From Limanda limanda (taxonomy: Eukaryota; Chordata; Actinopteri; Pleuronectiformes; Pleuronectidae): a DNA stretch of 64,000 nucleotides. This document shows, piece by piece, positions 25,301-38,200 of this stretch; the first letter of the stretch is position 1, and every line of letters starts with the position of its first letter. A program made the translations under genes and the position numbers. Where the stretch lies: NCBI RefSeq assembly GCF_963576545.1, contig NC_083651.1, forward strand, positions 8,105,886-8,169,885, in the 5' to 3' direction. The notes beneath the pieces were generated by a model. The model did no database searches. It was not told where the DNA came from and saw only the letters and a list, made by a program, of their open reading frames with translations.

Positions 25301-26769
25301 GGATTTAATGTGTACCTGCCCAAGGACTGCAGATGGAAATTAGCTGATGGTTAAATCATCTCTTCTCATCTTGAGATTGAATGATTTCATGCACTGTCCT
25401 TGTTTAGAATGCATCCATTATGGGCTGTAACTCTGTCTGTGCAATACAATGGTTCATGTGCAATCCATTCACTGCAGATATTTTAAATATTTCTTACACC
25501 TAAGTATTATTATCCGTACTCTTATCATTACTTGCTGATGCCTATTTTGACTCGTGCTGCTGTAATATTGAAAATTTAATTTCATTGTGGGACTTATAGA
25601 GTAAAATAAGAACAAAAAAATTCTGAGAGGCACGACAAAAATTTAATATTTTATACAACTAACCACTAAATCTGCAATACATGCCAACCATGTTTGGGAG
25701 TCCGAATGAAAGCTGACAGATGAGTTAAATGAAAGATGTGTTAAATGAACACATATTATATTATATATATTATACTGTATTACATTGCATATTGCAATTT
25801 GACACTGTTCACTGTTTTGCTTTTTGCATTTCACCTTTTACTTCACTTTTTATATCTAAATAAATGTTACCTTGTATAAATATTAGAAAAAGTGAGTAAA
25901 TAAGAAGTAAAAAGTGAGTAAATATATATTGTTTTATTTATTATTATTATTATTGTTTTTTTATGTTTGGTGTATTTATTGTGTTTTTATGTTTCTATGT
26001 TCATTGTATGCACCAATAACCAGAGCAAATTCCAGGTAAGTGTAAACCTACTTGGCAATAAATACTTTCTGATTCTGATTACAAACTACTACAAATGGGA
26101 AAGGTGCACGTTGAAGCAAACACAAGCTCTCGGGACTAATAACCAATAAAACATGCAAGCAACATAACTTTAAATTGCTTTATGAAATATGACAATTCTC
26201 TGCACAAGCACAGAAAATCGAGGAATCCGTGCAGCTTCACATACTGCGGCTACATTAGCACACGTTAGTAAATTCACATTGTTTCCCCTTCAGCTGCTTT
26301 TTAAAAGCAGAAATGATGCTAACATCGTCCCCGGGATCTATGTCCCTGCCCCGGCGGGTAATAACGAGAGCTGGGGGATATCTGCAGGCTTGCACCGCGT
26401 CCGTCCTTGGCCTCAGCAGGAGGGACCGGAGCCGACATCAACACCAGGAAAACGGTGCTGAACACGGACGAGCTGCTAACACAACAACCGGGGCTGGTGA
26501 GTGAACGGCATCCCGGGGAATACATGCATCGAAGTGCGTTCGGGTGGAGTTATCGACGTGTCTCCTGATGGAGGACAGTGTGTGGACACCGTCGAGCTGG
26601 AGCAGCCAGAGCGGCCATGTCTGCCCAACTGACCCGGAGGCTAAGCTAGCCGTTAGCATGTAGCTCCTACCTCCTCCAGCCGCATGTCAATGATCCGCTC
26701 CACCTCGTACACGTCCTCCTCTTCGTCCTGTTCGCTGTCCGCCAGTTCCACCTTCACCTCGGTCGCCAT
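6926..26769 (-). CDS. mphosph8: M-phase phosphoprotein 8 (HUSH complex chromodomain/ankyrin subunit), complete, 14 exons
   Basis: In mammals this nuclear protein reads H3K9me3 and, with TASOR and periphilin, forms the HUSH complex that silences retroelements and other intronless transcribed DNA. Exons, 5' to 3': 26769-26671, 24262-24101, 23609-22584, 21489-21393, 20815-20573, 20424-20302, 19380-19292, 9730-9590, 9396-9310, 9194-9040, 8817-8666, 8166-8042, 7472-7389, 6967-6926. These sum to 2,625 nt (874 aa), close to the roughly 860 aa of human MPP8, and every junction keeps frame. The chromodomain spans residues 20-65 and has the aromatic-cage positions Y21, W42 and Y45 and the signature SDDDTWEP. 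Exon 3 is one long, Lys/Glu/Ser-rich, probably disordered linker. Ankyrin repeats run from exon 7 through exon 10, followed by the conserved C-terminal domain (GSGILLFIFHANF, LCGPCSV), ending KLLICAYRVQLQ. Start is the first ATG in a CpG-rich region. Intron 7 (9.6 kb) hosts another gene. The exon 12 donor (ATG|GTTGGT) is weak. Confidence 0.95.
7296..7373. repeat. (TG)n microsatellite in the last mphosph8 intron
   Basis: About 39 TG units lie within 16 nt of the exon 13 donor (AAG|GTAGCT at 7388). Confidence 0.9.
7590..7715. repeat. Degenerate copy of the CTCCGCCAAGG-type fish repeat
   Basis: GGATCTGGATGA and CTCCTTGGTGGAGGTATATG match, in diverged form, the ends and middle of the element at 38475-38842. 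It sits in mphosph8 intron 12. A further fragment (GGGCCTTGGTGGAAGTAG) is at about 8939-8956. Confidence 0.5.
9731..19291 (-). other. mphosph8: mphosph8 intron 7 (9.6 kb), host of the nested gene
   Basis: The donor GAG|GTAAGT follows LNSKEDYNLDQE and the acceptor CCACAG precedes DVSGMSLSMLAAAGG, phase 0. It is by far the largest intron of the gene. Apart from the nested gene (17822-12926) it is AT-rich, and I see no other coding exon in 9731-12925 or 17823-19291. Splicing exon 7 to the nested exon at 17836 would meet TGA at once, so an in-frame fusion is not predicted. Confidence 0.8.
12926..17822 (-). CDS. Tyrosine-recombinase-transposon-derived zinc-finger protein nested in mphosph8 intron 7
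   Basis: Coding exons 17822-17766, 16875-14529 and 14220-12926 join in frame to give 1,232 aa. Both introns have GT-AG ends (donors CAG|GTAC and GATG|GTGAGT). The start is taken at the ATG before EEDIENMKYQ. An upstream noncoding exon ending at about 18475 (donor CCCAG|GTAAGAG) is possible. Visible parts: an acidic N-terminus; a C2H2 finger at about 257-275 (CLYCKMAF..HLEKKH); a C2HC finger at about 340-359 (CQHC..HERSC); a helical core from about 445 to 790; and two copies of a WSEEEQAAV..PGKKxCxAC..W..VK.FVHN domain at about 811-873 and 1138-1201. These are separated by Ser/Thr/Pro-rich repeats. The layout matches a multicopy fish protein family whose core resembles a tyrosine recombinase (Crypton/phage-integrase-like). 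The expected catalytic GH..Y motif reads VGKSSEEC here, so activity is probably lost. No function is known to me. It could be a domesticated gene or a recent, still-intact transposon copy. Confidence 0.72.
22029..22450. repeat. Foldback element in mphosph8 intron 3
   Basis: Arms 22029-22125 and 22372-22450 are inverted copies. A 51-bp block beginning TTCAGTTTATATTGTTTATA and a 24-bp block TCTAAGATATGGGG..TACAG match perfectly, separated by a short indel. The loop is about 246 bp. Such arms would pair in the pre-mRNA. It is probably a decayed non-autonomous transposon. Confidence 0.75.
25430..25640 (+). repeat. Possible LINE 3' end fragment
   Basis: GCTGCTGTAATATTGAAAAT followed by TTTCATTGTGGGAC resembles the 3' UTR end of a fish non-LTR element. 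Diverged, in mphosph8 intron 1. The remainder of intron 1 shows no gene. Confidence 0.4.
25925..26081 (+). repeat. LINE 3' tail (TTGGCAATAAA..CTGATTCTGATT)
   Basis: The segment ends TTGGCAATAAATACTTTCTG then ATTCTGATT, a common fish LINE terminus with an ATTCTG repeat tail. It lies in mphosph8 intron 1. Confidence 0.6.
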
Positions 26770-26960
26770 GGCTGCGGGGCCGTGCGGTGTATTTTCCGCT
26801 AGAACCGTGTCAGTGGTGGGTGTCGGAGGGGGCAGCGAGGCGCCAGTGTACCCGGGCAGCGCCGCAGCGAGGTGGGTTGATCCCGAGCGACGAGCAGCCA
26901 GCTACCGCCCGCTCCCACTGCGCTGCGTTCAGGGACCGGCCCTAACCTCGTTATTGGCTG
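26670..26960 (-). promoter_or_regulatory. mphosph8: mphosph8 CpG-rich promoter / 5' region
   Basis: DNA around and upstream of the start codon (26769) is CpG-rich, including GCCGTGCGG and GCGGGCGGTAGC on the minus strand, in an otherwise AT-rich region. No TATA box is evident. The start codon context CGCCATGGC read on either strand is a strong Kozak match. Confidence 0.6.
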
Positions 26961-29081
26961 TTTTTTTTCATTTCACGGTCATTGTCCGTTTCCACAATGT
27001 TTCTGATATACTTTTGTGAAACCGGGAAAATAAAACATTAAAAGATTCTGCTGAGATGTTTTCAAACACTTCATCATCGGAGGATGTGTTGTCAAAAATA
27101 AAAGAAGATACATAGTTTTATTTTTAAAAGTTGAAACCTTTTACTTCTGAATAGCCAACCCACTGTGGCACTGTGCAATAACCCTGGATCTTTATAATAA
27201 CCACTGTACAGTTACTCCCGAAATTATATTATATATAATATATATTATAATTATATTTAATTATGCTTATTTTCTTTCATCCTCACTCTATAAACGTAAT
27301 ACACATATCGTTTAATAATTATCCCTGCACTTCTTTTCTTAGACTGTCGCACTGTTTGTATTTTGTATTGTTTTTGTGACTGTTTGTATTGTACTGTTTT
27401 GTTTTGTGATGTGTATTCTTTGTAAGCACACTGAGAGCCACTTACCGAGTCAAATTCCCTGTTTATGCAAACTTACCTGGCCAATAAACCTGATTCTGAT
27501 GATTCTTTTGGCAATTTTTTAAAACCACAAAGGTCAATTTAGTTATACAAATCATTATCATTTTCTTTAATTATATTGAATAATATAAAACCTGATCTAT
27601 AAATATAAGACAAAAGGCTGTCTGTTAAAACCAATAACATCAACAAATATCTCGCTTTTTTTGTTATTGCCTTTTGTTTGTTCTCTTACTAATAAAGAAG
27701 AAAATATCCTAAATTTATTAAAACGTGAGATAAAATTTTCAATAGAGAAAATCGTTTTACTCTAAATACAGATAGGAATTCATAGGTTTACAAGTCATTT
27801 TGACACATCACCATCTTTAAATGCCACTCTACTTTGAAGTTACTTTGGACGTTGGAAGTCAAAATTACGATGTTTAGTAAAGGCAGCATGGAGGTAGGGC
27901 TTCCCTCTGGATTGGCCGCAGCAAACGTTTGCGAGCGAGCAAAGCAAAGATGGTGGAGCAGCAAGAAGTCAAGGAGGAAACCTGGTGAAAACATTTAATG
28001 TTTATAGATGAATAAAAGTATAATGCAGGACTTGCTCTCATGCATGTTTTTCTGTTTGCACACAGAACACCACGCTCATATTCAGATATCAGGAAATCAA
28101 TATTTATGACTTCTCTAATATACAATCAAGATTTATCTAACATTTTTAATTAATAAACCATTCGAATTCACAATGCAAATAACTTTGTTAGGCGCATACA
28201 CACAAACTCACACATTCATCTCTATGACCTTATTTACAACATCACAATGTCCACGCAAAACACCATATGAAAATATACATAAACTCAATCAAGGGACAGA
28301 TATGTGAAAGGACTGCTTCACTCTGATGAGTGAGCTGCCTGAAATCAAATGACCTTTTAACATAATAAAATAAACAGCAACTCACACACACGCACACACA
28401 GAAATATTACTACAGTATTGATCATACTAAATGTAGCATGGGACATAAATACAGGTAACAAATGCTGCACAGAATCATTCCAGACAAAAAGACAAGGAGA
28501 ATAAGATTTGCTAACCTGTGTCTATGGCCTTTGAACACACATACAGACAATATGCAAATCTGTGGTTGTGTATAGAAGCTGTTAGAGGACTTTAGAATCC
28601 ATATTTCAAATTGCATGTAAACAGTATTTGCAGATGTAGCAGTAGTGTTCAGAAATCAAAACAGCCGCATAGCAGCATCTGATAGAAGAAACTGTTTTTG
28701 TAACCAAGAAATTAGATAAGCATAATTTGCCATTTTATAAACACCTTCATGAAAAGTGAAAAGTCACCGATTATGCATTGGAACAGCATCTGGGAGGTTA
28801 CATAGTATGAAGATGTTTCAGGACAAATTTAAGCCAAATGAAACAGTTTAAATAAATATAGTTAAATCCAAGCTTTAAAATTATAGTGTAATACCTACAG
28901 AAAACATTGAAATAAAATGGTAAGGCAAACTAAGCCCAATGAAGTTTTGTAAAGTAGGAATGAACACTGCTTTGAATCAAGCTGAGAGAGGTCAGACAAT
29001 AACGATACAAAGAAATCTGACATTTAATAGTGTAAAATAAACTCACTAGTACTTTAGATTTAGGCAAATTATCACCTGAAT
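26961..29081. other. Intergenic region between mphosph8 promoter and ttf2 3' end
   Basis: AT-rich, no supported gene. It contains a LINE tail (27330-27510) and an isolated CCAAT/YY1-like stretch with a short open frame M-V-E-Q-Q-E-V-K-E-E-T near 27950. The rest (27520-27880, 28000-29080) shows nothing. Confidence 0.5.
27330..27510 (+). repeat. LINE 3' tail (CTGGCCAATAAACCTGATTC)
   Basis: CACACTGAGAGCCA, ACTTACCTGGCCAATAAACC and TGATTCTGATGATTC form the 3' terminus of a fish LINE related to the one at 25925-26081. Confidence 0.6.
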
Positions 29082-29213
29082 TTTATTAGATTATTAAAGA
29101 AAAAAAAATTCGAATCTGATTTCTATCCTGAATTTTCGATAATGTGAACAGGAGTCCGCTGCGGTGGCTGCAGGTCTCACAGTGTGGAACGGCGTCCTCG
29201 GTTCTCTCATACC
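29082..29213 (-). other. ttf2: Possible ttf2 3' UTR and polyadenylation signal
   Basis: AATAAA on the minus strand at 29087-29082 lies about 130 nt past the ttf2 stop. Inferred from position only. Confidence 0.4.
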
Positions 29214-32200
29214 TCACACACCAAAAATGATTTTGAGATCAGCCAGGGAGAGTTTGGTGAACGTGCTTCCTGTTCCCGACAGCACGTTCTGGGCCAGCTC
29301 CTTCTTCTTCACCTGCAGAGTGGAAATCTTCTCCTCCACTGTATCTTCACACACAAACCTATCAAAAATACGAATTCACAAAAAAGTATTTTTTAGACAA
29401 CAAAATAATAATTCAACAGATAAACCAAGTGTCAACCCACCGTGACGTAACCCATTGGTTTTCAAGCTGCCATTTTTAAAATCTTGAGTTTGGTATTTTG
29501 TCCAGTGCCGTCTGTGTTTATTTAAAACCACAAGTAACCCCCATAGGAAATAATTTGTCTGCTTATTTGAGATAATACAGGTTTCAGGCACTTCCACAAT
29601 GGCTTCACTTAGGCACCAATCTGTGTGTCTGGTAATTTGTATTTACAGTCTAAGTAACAGGCCTGAGAAAATGATGATCAATGAGCATGTGGATTTGTTG
29701 TTCCACTCCTGTCTACCAATTTTGATTTGATCTTCATTTTATGCAACTTTTACTGTAAATTGTTGTTGTATTCCATTTTGTAATTTGCCTTAGTTTATGA
29801 TTGTCTCAATACTGTCGTTTTTCAACATTAAAACATGATATCAAAATAAAAATTGGATCCAAACACACTGGAAGTACTACTTCTTTGTATTTACCTGTGG
29901 ATGGTGACATCTTTTCTTTGTCCAACTCTATAGATCCGGTCACAGGCCTGATCCTCCAACGCTGGATTCCTGTTAGAGTATTCAGGGTTCAGAGGTTAAC
30001 AACTCCATTGTAATAGTGAACACATAAAAGATATTCCATTTTTGTTTGAATGAAGATTCTCAGTCATCCAAGTCGTGGAATCAAACTGGTAAAACCCTCA
30101 ACAACCTGCACGTTTATCATATTAATTCTCAGAATAGGTATTATTAATTATATCACACTTTTCAGGCACAATGTAAGAAAAGCAACGAATAGAGCAGCAG
30201 ATTTCTTTACTTTTGGATTTGTGTGTGCAACTGTGTGTCTCACCAGTGCATGTCCATGAGGAAGAGGTGATTTCCTCCAATCAGGTTGAGGCCAACTCCT
30301 CCAGCACAAAGAGAAATTAGCATCACCTGTGGCAAAAAACCAGAAATATGAATCTATAGACAGATGGACGGACAGTGAAACTGAAACTGTTTAATCACAA
30401 ATGAGAAAATCTACATAGTATTTTTGTAAACTGACTCATTACTTTTGAAAGCATTAGAAAATATAAAAAAACTAGATTTTTGTGTCATGTTTATAATTGT
30501 ATTTACAAAAAAATAGTAGAGTTGTGAGACTGATATTCACCTGTGGTCCCTTAGGGTCTGTGTTGAATTCTTCCACCAGGTCCATGCGACGTTTAGGGGT
30601 GACAGACCCGTCGATGATGCCGTATCTCAAGCCCATCTGCTGCAGATGAACCTTTACGATGCTCAGCATACTGGTCCACTGGGACACGATGACACTAAAC
30701 ATGACAAGAGGGGAGAAGATACCATGTGGATTACAACTAAAGAGGTGGGATTCAATATAGACAGAAACGAGCAGGATACAATTCAATGAACACAGAGATT
30801 AAAGATATGACTGATAAGAGTCAGAGTTGATCTTGAGAGTTGTTCCTACCTTCTCTGATCAGCATCCTTCTGCCTGATTGCCTCGAGCTCAGAGACAATA
30901 GCAGCAATCTGGAAAATGGAGATTGAAGAACAAGTTAATTTGTAGTTACAGTAAAATTTGATTAAACAGCAGCGATACGGGAAAACAACCCAAGGTCTAA
31001 ATGCTACTAAATTCAGGTTCCAGGTACTCGTGTATTTGAAAGAATAACACAGGCCATGCGTTTAAATAATCATTATTTTGACTTTCACACAGATCACATT
31101 CAGTGTGATAGTGTTGTGAGGTTGAGGAGCACAGCTGTCACCCACCTTGGTGCTCTCACTGGTGTCCTCAAACAGCTGCGAGGGGAAGTGGGTGCCATTA
31201 AGAGCCACGGTGTCTTTGGGGTCCGGGCCCGATGTTGAGGGGTTCGAGGAGAGGCACAGAGCGTTGAGCTGCTCCTCCAGAGACAAGACGATCCCGTCAC
31301 CCTGCAGCTCCGCCGAGTCGAGAGTCTGAGCAGAGGGAGGGACAGAAAAAAGGAAAGAATTTCTTACACTTCCCATTAATCATAGATAAAGGGAACAAAA
31401 CAAAAACAAACGCATTTTAAAAAGGACCACAGAAGCATTGTTAAATGAGTATTAACATCATTAAGACGACATTTGATGAGCAGCATGGGATCATGGGAGT
31501 GGTTTTCTTTAACACCGTTGCCAATGAAAATCTACCTGACTCAACTCAGGCGCAAATCATGTTCATAAAGGAGGTAATGAGTTTTATTCAAGTAACACAG
31601 CAAACGGTAATAAAGAATCGTAAGCCATAACGAGTGACCAACACAGAGGAAGGTAAAAACAACCAACTGGCTAACTGGCTAGCAGTGGGTTTTTCCTTCA
31701 TACGATGTTTGCCCAAGAAGAGACGGACAAAACCCTGGTTTACCCGGATAGAACACAAATAAAAGGCAAAACAAAATGAAATGTCACTTTACCTTGACTA
31801 AAATTGAGGATATATCTGGTTTTGTTGGAAAAATTTTGAATAAGGTAACTAAACAGGCCAACAAAATAAATAACGTAGGTCTAGTCATTTTTAGACATTG
31901 CACTGAAGAATTTATACAAATGATACCTCTAAGACCCTGTTTGAAACCCTGGTGTGTTTGTGTGTATGGGCTCATACCTTCTTTAGGAGGGACAGATGAC
32001 AGCAGCACTGTCGCAGGCGCAGCAGCAGGGACAGGATGTGGACGGTGCTGGACGCCTGCTTTGAGCTCGCCACAGCAGCTTCAGGCTGTGACATGCCAAA
32101 CTCTTGGGCAACTGGAGAGAGAAACCCCACTTAGACTTGTAGTTTCGAAACACCACAGTTTCCGAGATTTGTTTTCAGCTCCAATGTAAAATTCTCATTT

Positions 32201-35200
32201 CTCCTTGTTTATTTTTTTTTCTGTATGATTATGTGCTGTGATAAGTAAAAACTCCTGACTACTAAAAATGCAGTTTCATGTGTATATTTGTAATAAATAA
32301 CTCAGCCATAGAAAAATATTCTACAGTACATACTGCAAAATGTAAGCAGATTTTTACAAAGGCCAGCTTTGCCAAGAGAAGATGCACAGAATGGATTTTT
32401 GTTCATTATTTTTCTTTACTATAATAATCCTTCAAGAAACAGGAGATAGAAGACCCACAGACATTGGAGTGTGTTCAAAGCTGAACTTTGTACTGTACAG
32501 TTGTGATCCGATCACTCAGGACAGATGTCAATACCAGTTCTGAACAGCTCTTAATCACACATGTCACAAGTGCCAGTAATCATTACACACTCAGTCATTT
32601 CAGTTGAGGACTATAAAACAACCAGCAGATCTCTCACCTTTGTCAAAGGGATTAGAAGAGGGCATGTTCCCCTTTTTCACATCATTTCCTTCATGTCTCT
32701 TCAGGTAGTTCTGCAGAGTGGATCTAAAAAAAAATAGGAAAGATTTTAACATTCTAAAAAATGTTTAATGATTGATTCACAGCTTCCAACAAGATTTAAT
32801 CTAATTCCTGTTACTTTTATAATGAATTAGAAATCAAGGCAAGTAGGTGTGTAACCTGGATTGGGCAAAGACCACATCATACACCGCCTTCTCATCCTTA
32901 GACAGTTTGAGTCGATGCACCTCGCAGGTCCGATCAGGAAGAGACACCTGAAACAATCATTATTCATGATTATTATTTATCATTGTCTTATTACTTACTA
33001 TACCCTCTATCTTGTCTTAATCAAACTTTTACTGATTAATAGCGCCCCCTGCAGCCAGATATGGTGACTATTTCTGTTGGGCTCTGCAGGCAACAGCAAT
33101 CAGACACTGACATTAAAACAAAAAACAATGTTGTGGACAATGAGCCAAGTCCAGTATATATAGTATAAAGAGAAGTCCAGTGTGTCTTTGTGTGTGTGTG
33201 TATGTGTCTACCAGGGGTTTTCCTTTGGAGTCCATCTGGTTTTTGGTTCTTCGGAGCAGCAAAGTCCTCGTCAGGATGTTCAGCCTCTCTCTGCCTCTGT
33301 TAGAGCCGTTGTCGACCTGAGCTTTCCAGAGTTTGTACTCGTCAAACGGAGCACAACGCAGAAACCTGAAGAAAGGACAGTGAATGAATACGGTCTCATT
33401 TTAATTCCCCATCTTGACCTCACTGGACCACAGCAACAATACCATTATGCTAGCAGTTCCAAAGAACCTCCAGGGTCATGAATAATGTCAGCACAACCAG
33501 TAATATGAGATGATTCTGCTCCTGTCCTTGTTGATTGTTCAATATCTAGGAGTCTCCCATAAAGATTGATTTTAAAGGATGTTGGGGCGAATATATAGCA
33601 ACGCTTTGTGGCCTCCTTTCATTCATAAATTCTGAAAAAAATTTGAATCTAAACAAAGCAGTCTCGCAGAGAAGCGCACGTTTCCAACATGCAGACAAAG
33701 CATTTTGACTAAGAAGGTATTTTAAAAGCTCTGTGTTCTCTGTGTTTTCTTCTTACTTAAGCAGTGAGTACATGTCCAACAGGTTGTTCTGGATGGGTGT
33801 ACCAGTGACTGCCCAGCGGGCGCCGGCCCTCAGCTGACACACCGCCATGGACGTCTGCACTTTAGGATTTTTGATGTTGTGGGCTTCATCAAGTATCATA
33901 CGGGCCCAGGCCACTCGCAGAAGAGGAGACGAGTGCAGTGGCTGAGGAAAAATTACACAAGATGAAGTTTACATGTGTCTGAGGATTTAGTTTTATCAGC
34001 ATTATTTTTATTATAATCGATACCAAAATGGATTTGAAGCTGGACAGCTGTAGTCAGAACTTTGGCTTTACATCATAATTACTCACCACTTCATCAGAAT
34101 CCTTGGATGGTTTTTCTGCCTCCTCCTTCTGGACTGAAATCTCCTTAGAGACCAAACCGTATGTGGTCACCACCACATCGTAGTCTGCCAGCCTGAGGAG
34201 ATGGACAGAGAACACGGAACTCAGTTTGACTGTGTGTGGTTCAAATATCTTTTGAACCTGAAGGATGTATCCTGATTGGTGCATTGGCTGTGCACGTCGG
34301 CAGAAGTAATCTGCGTGGGGGTAGTATGTGACCTTCAGGGACTTTCACAAAAATGTAGTTTGCTTCCATTAAAATAATGTGTACCATGTTATTGTTCTCA
34401 GAATAGATTTTTGTTGTGTCCTTCAGTTGCGAAATTTTAATTCATAATTGACAGGCACAATGCTAAAGAACTGTCAAAGAGGAAAATGTATGCAACTGCA
34501 AATGTGGTGTGTGTGTGTGTGATCCCTCACACTTTGGCACTTCTCTCTCTGTTGGGCCCGTGGTACAGACACACACTGAGCCTGCCCGTCTTCACATGTC
34601 TCTCAATCTCCTTCTTCCAGTGGTGAATCAAAGAGGCAGGGCAGATGATCAGAGTTCCTTTAGAAACCACAAGACTGGAGTCTGGATGATGAACAAATGC
34701 AAAAAAATAATTATAAGAGGTGTTACTTAATTTAAATAATACACATATACAATTAATGTTGCCTATTTTATCAGAGCAAATGAAAGAGTTTTTGTTACCA
34801 GTTTTGGAGATCCATTTCTCCAGTTTCTTCTCTTCCTTCTTTGCTTCTTCCTCTTTTGCCTTGATCTTTTTGGCAAGTATGAGAGAAATCATGGTCAGGG
34901 TTTTTCCGAGACCCATGTCATCCGCTGATTCCAAAAAGGGGGAGCAAGAAAAACAAAGGGAGGAAATGATCAGAAATGAATAATTCAACTGCTTGATAAA
35001 GTGGACAAAGCACTTTGGTGATACATTGTCTTTGTTGTGACCCTCACATCAAACACACCTCACTGACCTACTGCCACAGAAACATGTCATCTCTTTCTCA
35101 GAAGGGAAAAGGAACAAGTAACACCAACTTCAACTATTATTCCATCTCTGTCCCACAGTTTTCACCATGATGTGGTAACAGTCATCATTTTAACCTCTTC

Positions 35201-38200
35201 AATAAAAACTGGAATGGTACTTGGTAGAGTGAGGCCAAACATTATCAGGACCAATGAATTATTCTCTGCAAAACTGGTTAAAATGTAAAAATGTAAAATA
35301 TAATAAAGTAAAAAACCGCTTTGTGCATATCAGTGTCAAAATGTAATGATATCTCTATGGTAAAGAAAATAATATTAAATGTTGAGCATACCCAGTATTC
35401 CTCCACAGGGATTCTGGCCTTCTCTCCAGAGCAGCCAGGCCAAAGCTCTCCTCTGATGAGCCAGGAGCGACACCTGAACAGCCAATCACAAGCGACAATG
35501 TTATTAGAGTAATAGAAAGGACCAATCATAAAACGATTTATATATTACCAATGAAGTATTTTCATAATTACAAATACAGTATGGACAAAAGTATGTGGAC
35601 AATGTTGCTGTAAGAGCCTCGACTCTTCTTTCCACCAGATTTTGAAACAAAAAGGTATGTAGACAGGGGTGATGCATCATTCCCTGATATCTAATTCGTA
35701 GTATTAGATAATCTATGTGAAGCACTGGTTAAAAACCAGACTGCAGCCCAGGGGATAGCAGTACCTTGATGCCCTTTGGGTCTGGGACTTCAGCCTCAGC
35801 GTCGGGGCAGGATTCCATGGATTTGTGGAGGTGGTCGATGGCCTCGCTGGTGGCGTTTTTCACTACCAGCATACGGTCATTGGTCATCCTGCCACCATAA
35901 AAGGCCTGAGCCTGCGGGTTAGCTGGCAAAAAGAAGGAGCGAGGATTAGGGTATTTGTAGGAATGGTCAAGAACAAATAGAAATGACTTTACATAAATGC
36001 AGAGGAAAATAGTACAGATACAACACAAAGGTGAAAATGAGAGCTGCAACAATTCGGATTCAAATTCAGATTCTTGGCTTCAAAAGTTATTAACTGATAT
36101 TTCTCAACAAAAACTCTTGATCAGCCTACCTCCATAAGTCTGGGTGTAGCCCTGGCTCAGCTGGAGCCCCAGGGAACTGCTGGAGGCTTGGTGCTGAGAG
36201 AGACCTGGAGCCGGAGGGGCAGGGAGAAGGATGCTGCCCCCCTGTCGACTGAATGGGTTGAACTGACTGCTACCTGGTCTAACATCACTGCTGCGATGTT
36301 CACCCTCGGTGTCTGGGAGAAAGGGGATCATGGCAGGTACCATGATAGTATCCACAATTTAAAGTAAACTGCTTTCCACACTGTGAGGAGGATATAAGTT
36401 GTTTCTGCATAGCTTATTTTACATGTACTTCTGCATGTAAAAGACAGTGCATACACATCATTGTTAATTCATACTGATAATATATTGATCTGAAATTTTC
36501 AAATTTCATTCTTTCAAATCTTTTTGAATTGAATCATGATTTTGTTTAACTGTATATTTAAAAACAGGTTTTGATGCCTTTTTAAGTCCTGATTACTGAC
36601 TAACAACAACCTGATTAATTAAGAGCTGAGGTGAGAGGCTGAGTGAAATAATGTGTGATTAAAACGTGCTGTAACAGTGGAATGGGGGAAAATCTTCTGA
36701 GTTACCTGGGTGAGAAGCAGCAGTGAGGCGCAGAGACTCCAATGTTTCCTCCAGCTCTTTGACCTGAGTCTTCAACCTCTCCCCTTTATCTGGCAGAGCC
36801 GCCACATTCACCACAGACAGAGTGGCCTTGTCAGGCGGGAAAAAGGGGATAGGACAGACAGACAAGACACATAAATATGAATACACAGGACATTAAAAAG
36901 GTAAACCTGTCGAAGTCATTTAAGTGTAAAAAGTTCAGTTGCAGTTGTGGTCTGCAAAACTAAATATATCGTTGTTTTAACTAGTTAATGTAAATAACTA
37001 TCACATTTTAAACATTTAATATTCTGAGATTTCTGTCTTTATTATCATTTAAATAATAATAACGATTATAATAATACAAATATTCTCCATGTAGATGCTA
37101 TAGTGACGATCCTCAGTTTCCATCCACAGGCCTGTGGCAGATTTGTTCTAAAGCCCAACTGAAACATCGGCATGGTTGATATTATCAGTGAATTTTAGCT
37201 CTTCCCGAATAAAACAAATTTGAATAGCAAGAATTAAAAAAAAAAAAAAAATCCATTGAAGAAATATTTTAGGTGTGTGTGAGGTAAACATCTTGATAAT
37301 AATTGTTTATAATAATATTAACCAAAGGCTTAGAAATACAGTACTGTTCCTTCTCTAATTTGTACAATAGAGTTGCTAATGCACAACATTTATAGCTTTC
37401 AATGTCAGACCAAATACAACTAATCAAGTGTTCCTCAGATGGTCCTTCACTCACCTTTTTCTGTTGAAGCTGAGCAGTGAGCTGCCTGTGCATCTCTTTG
37501 GGGTCTTCCTGGTGACCTTTGGCCTTAGATGCTGGCTGAAACCCTGAGAAGCTGGTCAGGGTTTTCTGTACAGCAGAGACCGGAGTGGGAGGTTTCACTG
37601 ATACCAACACTACATCAGCGTCATCGGACTGTGTCAGTTGGTTATTCGTGGGGGTACTGGTGTAAGAAGAGTCTCTGCTGCTGGGTGGAGATTTAGAAGT
37701 GCTCTCTTTCACCACTGAGTCAGATTGTTTCACCACATCTGTAGTTGCTTGCAGCGGCAAGTCTTTGGCAGTATCCTGTGAGGTTTTATTTGTTTTCTCA
37801 GGAGGAAAAGCAGTGACCCTGGAGGTGGAAATAGTATTTTCCCTTTTACTCTGGATCTTATCCGTCATATGTTCCACATCATTAGCTTTTGGACCGTTTC
37901 TCTCCTCATCTGAAACTCTTTTCTTTATCTTCATGCCTGGTGGAAGCGGTTTACTTTGGTAGGTATCAGGGGAATCCATCTTCTTTCTCTCCTCTTCTTT
38001 CACTAGTGCCCCAACACTCTCCACACTTTCTTTCTGATAACTTTCTCTTCCTTCAACCTTGTGATTTGCCTTGCTGTCTGTCTCATCTCTTTCTTTCTCC
38101 CTCCCTCTCCACTCTGAGTCCTTGTCCGTCTTGGAAACGGCCTTGAAGGGATTTCGGACAGGTGGCAGACAGGAGGGGTGGAGTTGCATGTCAGATAGAG

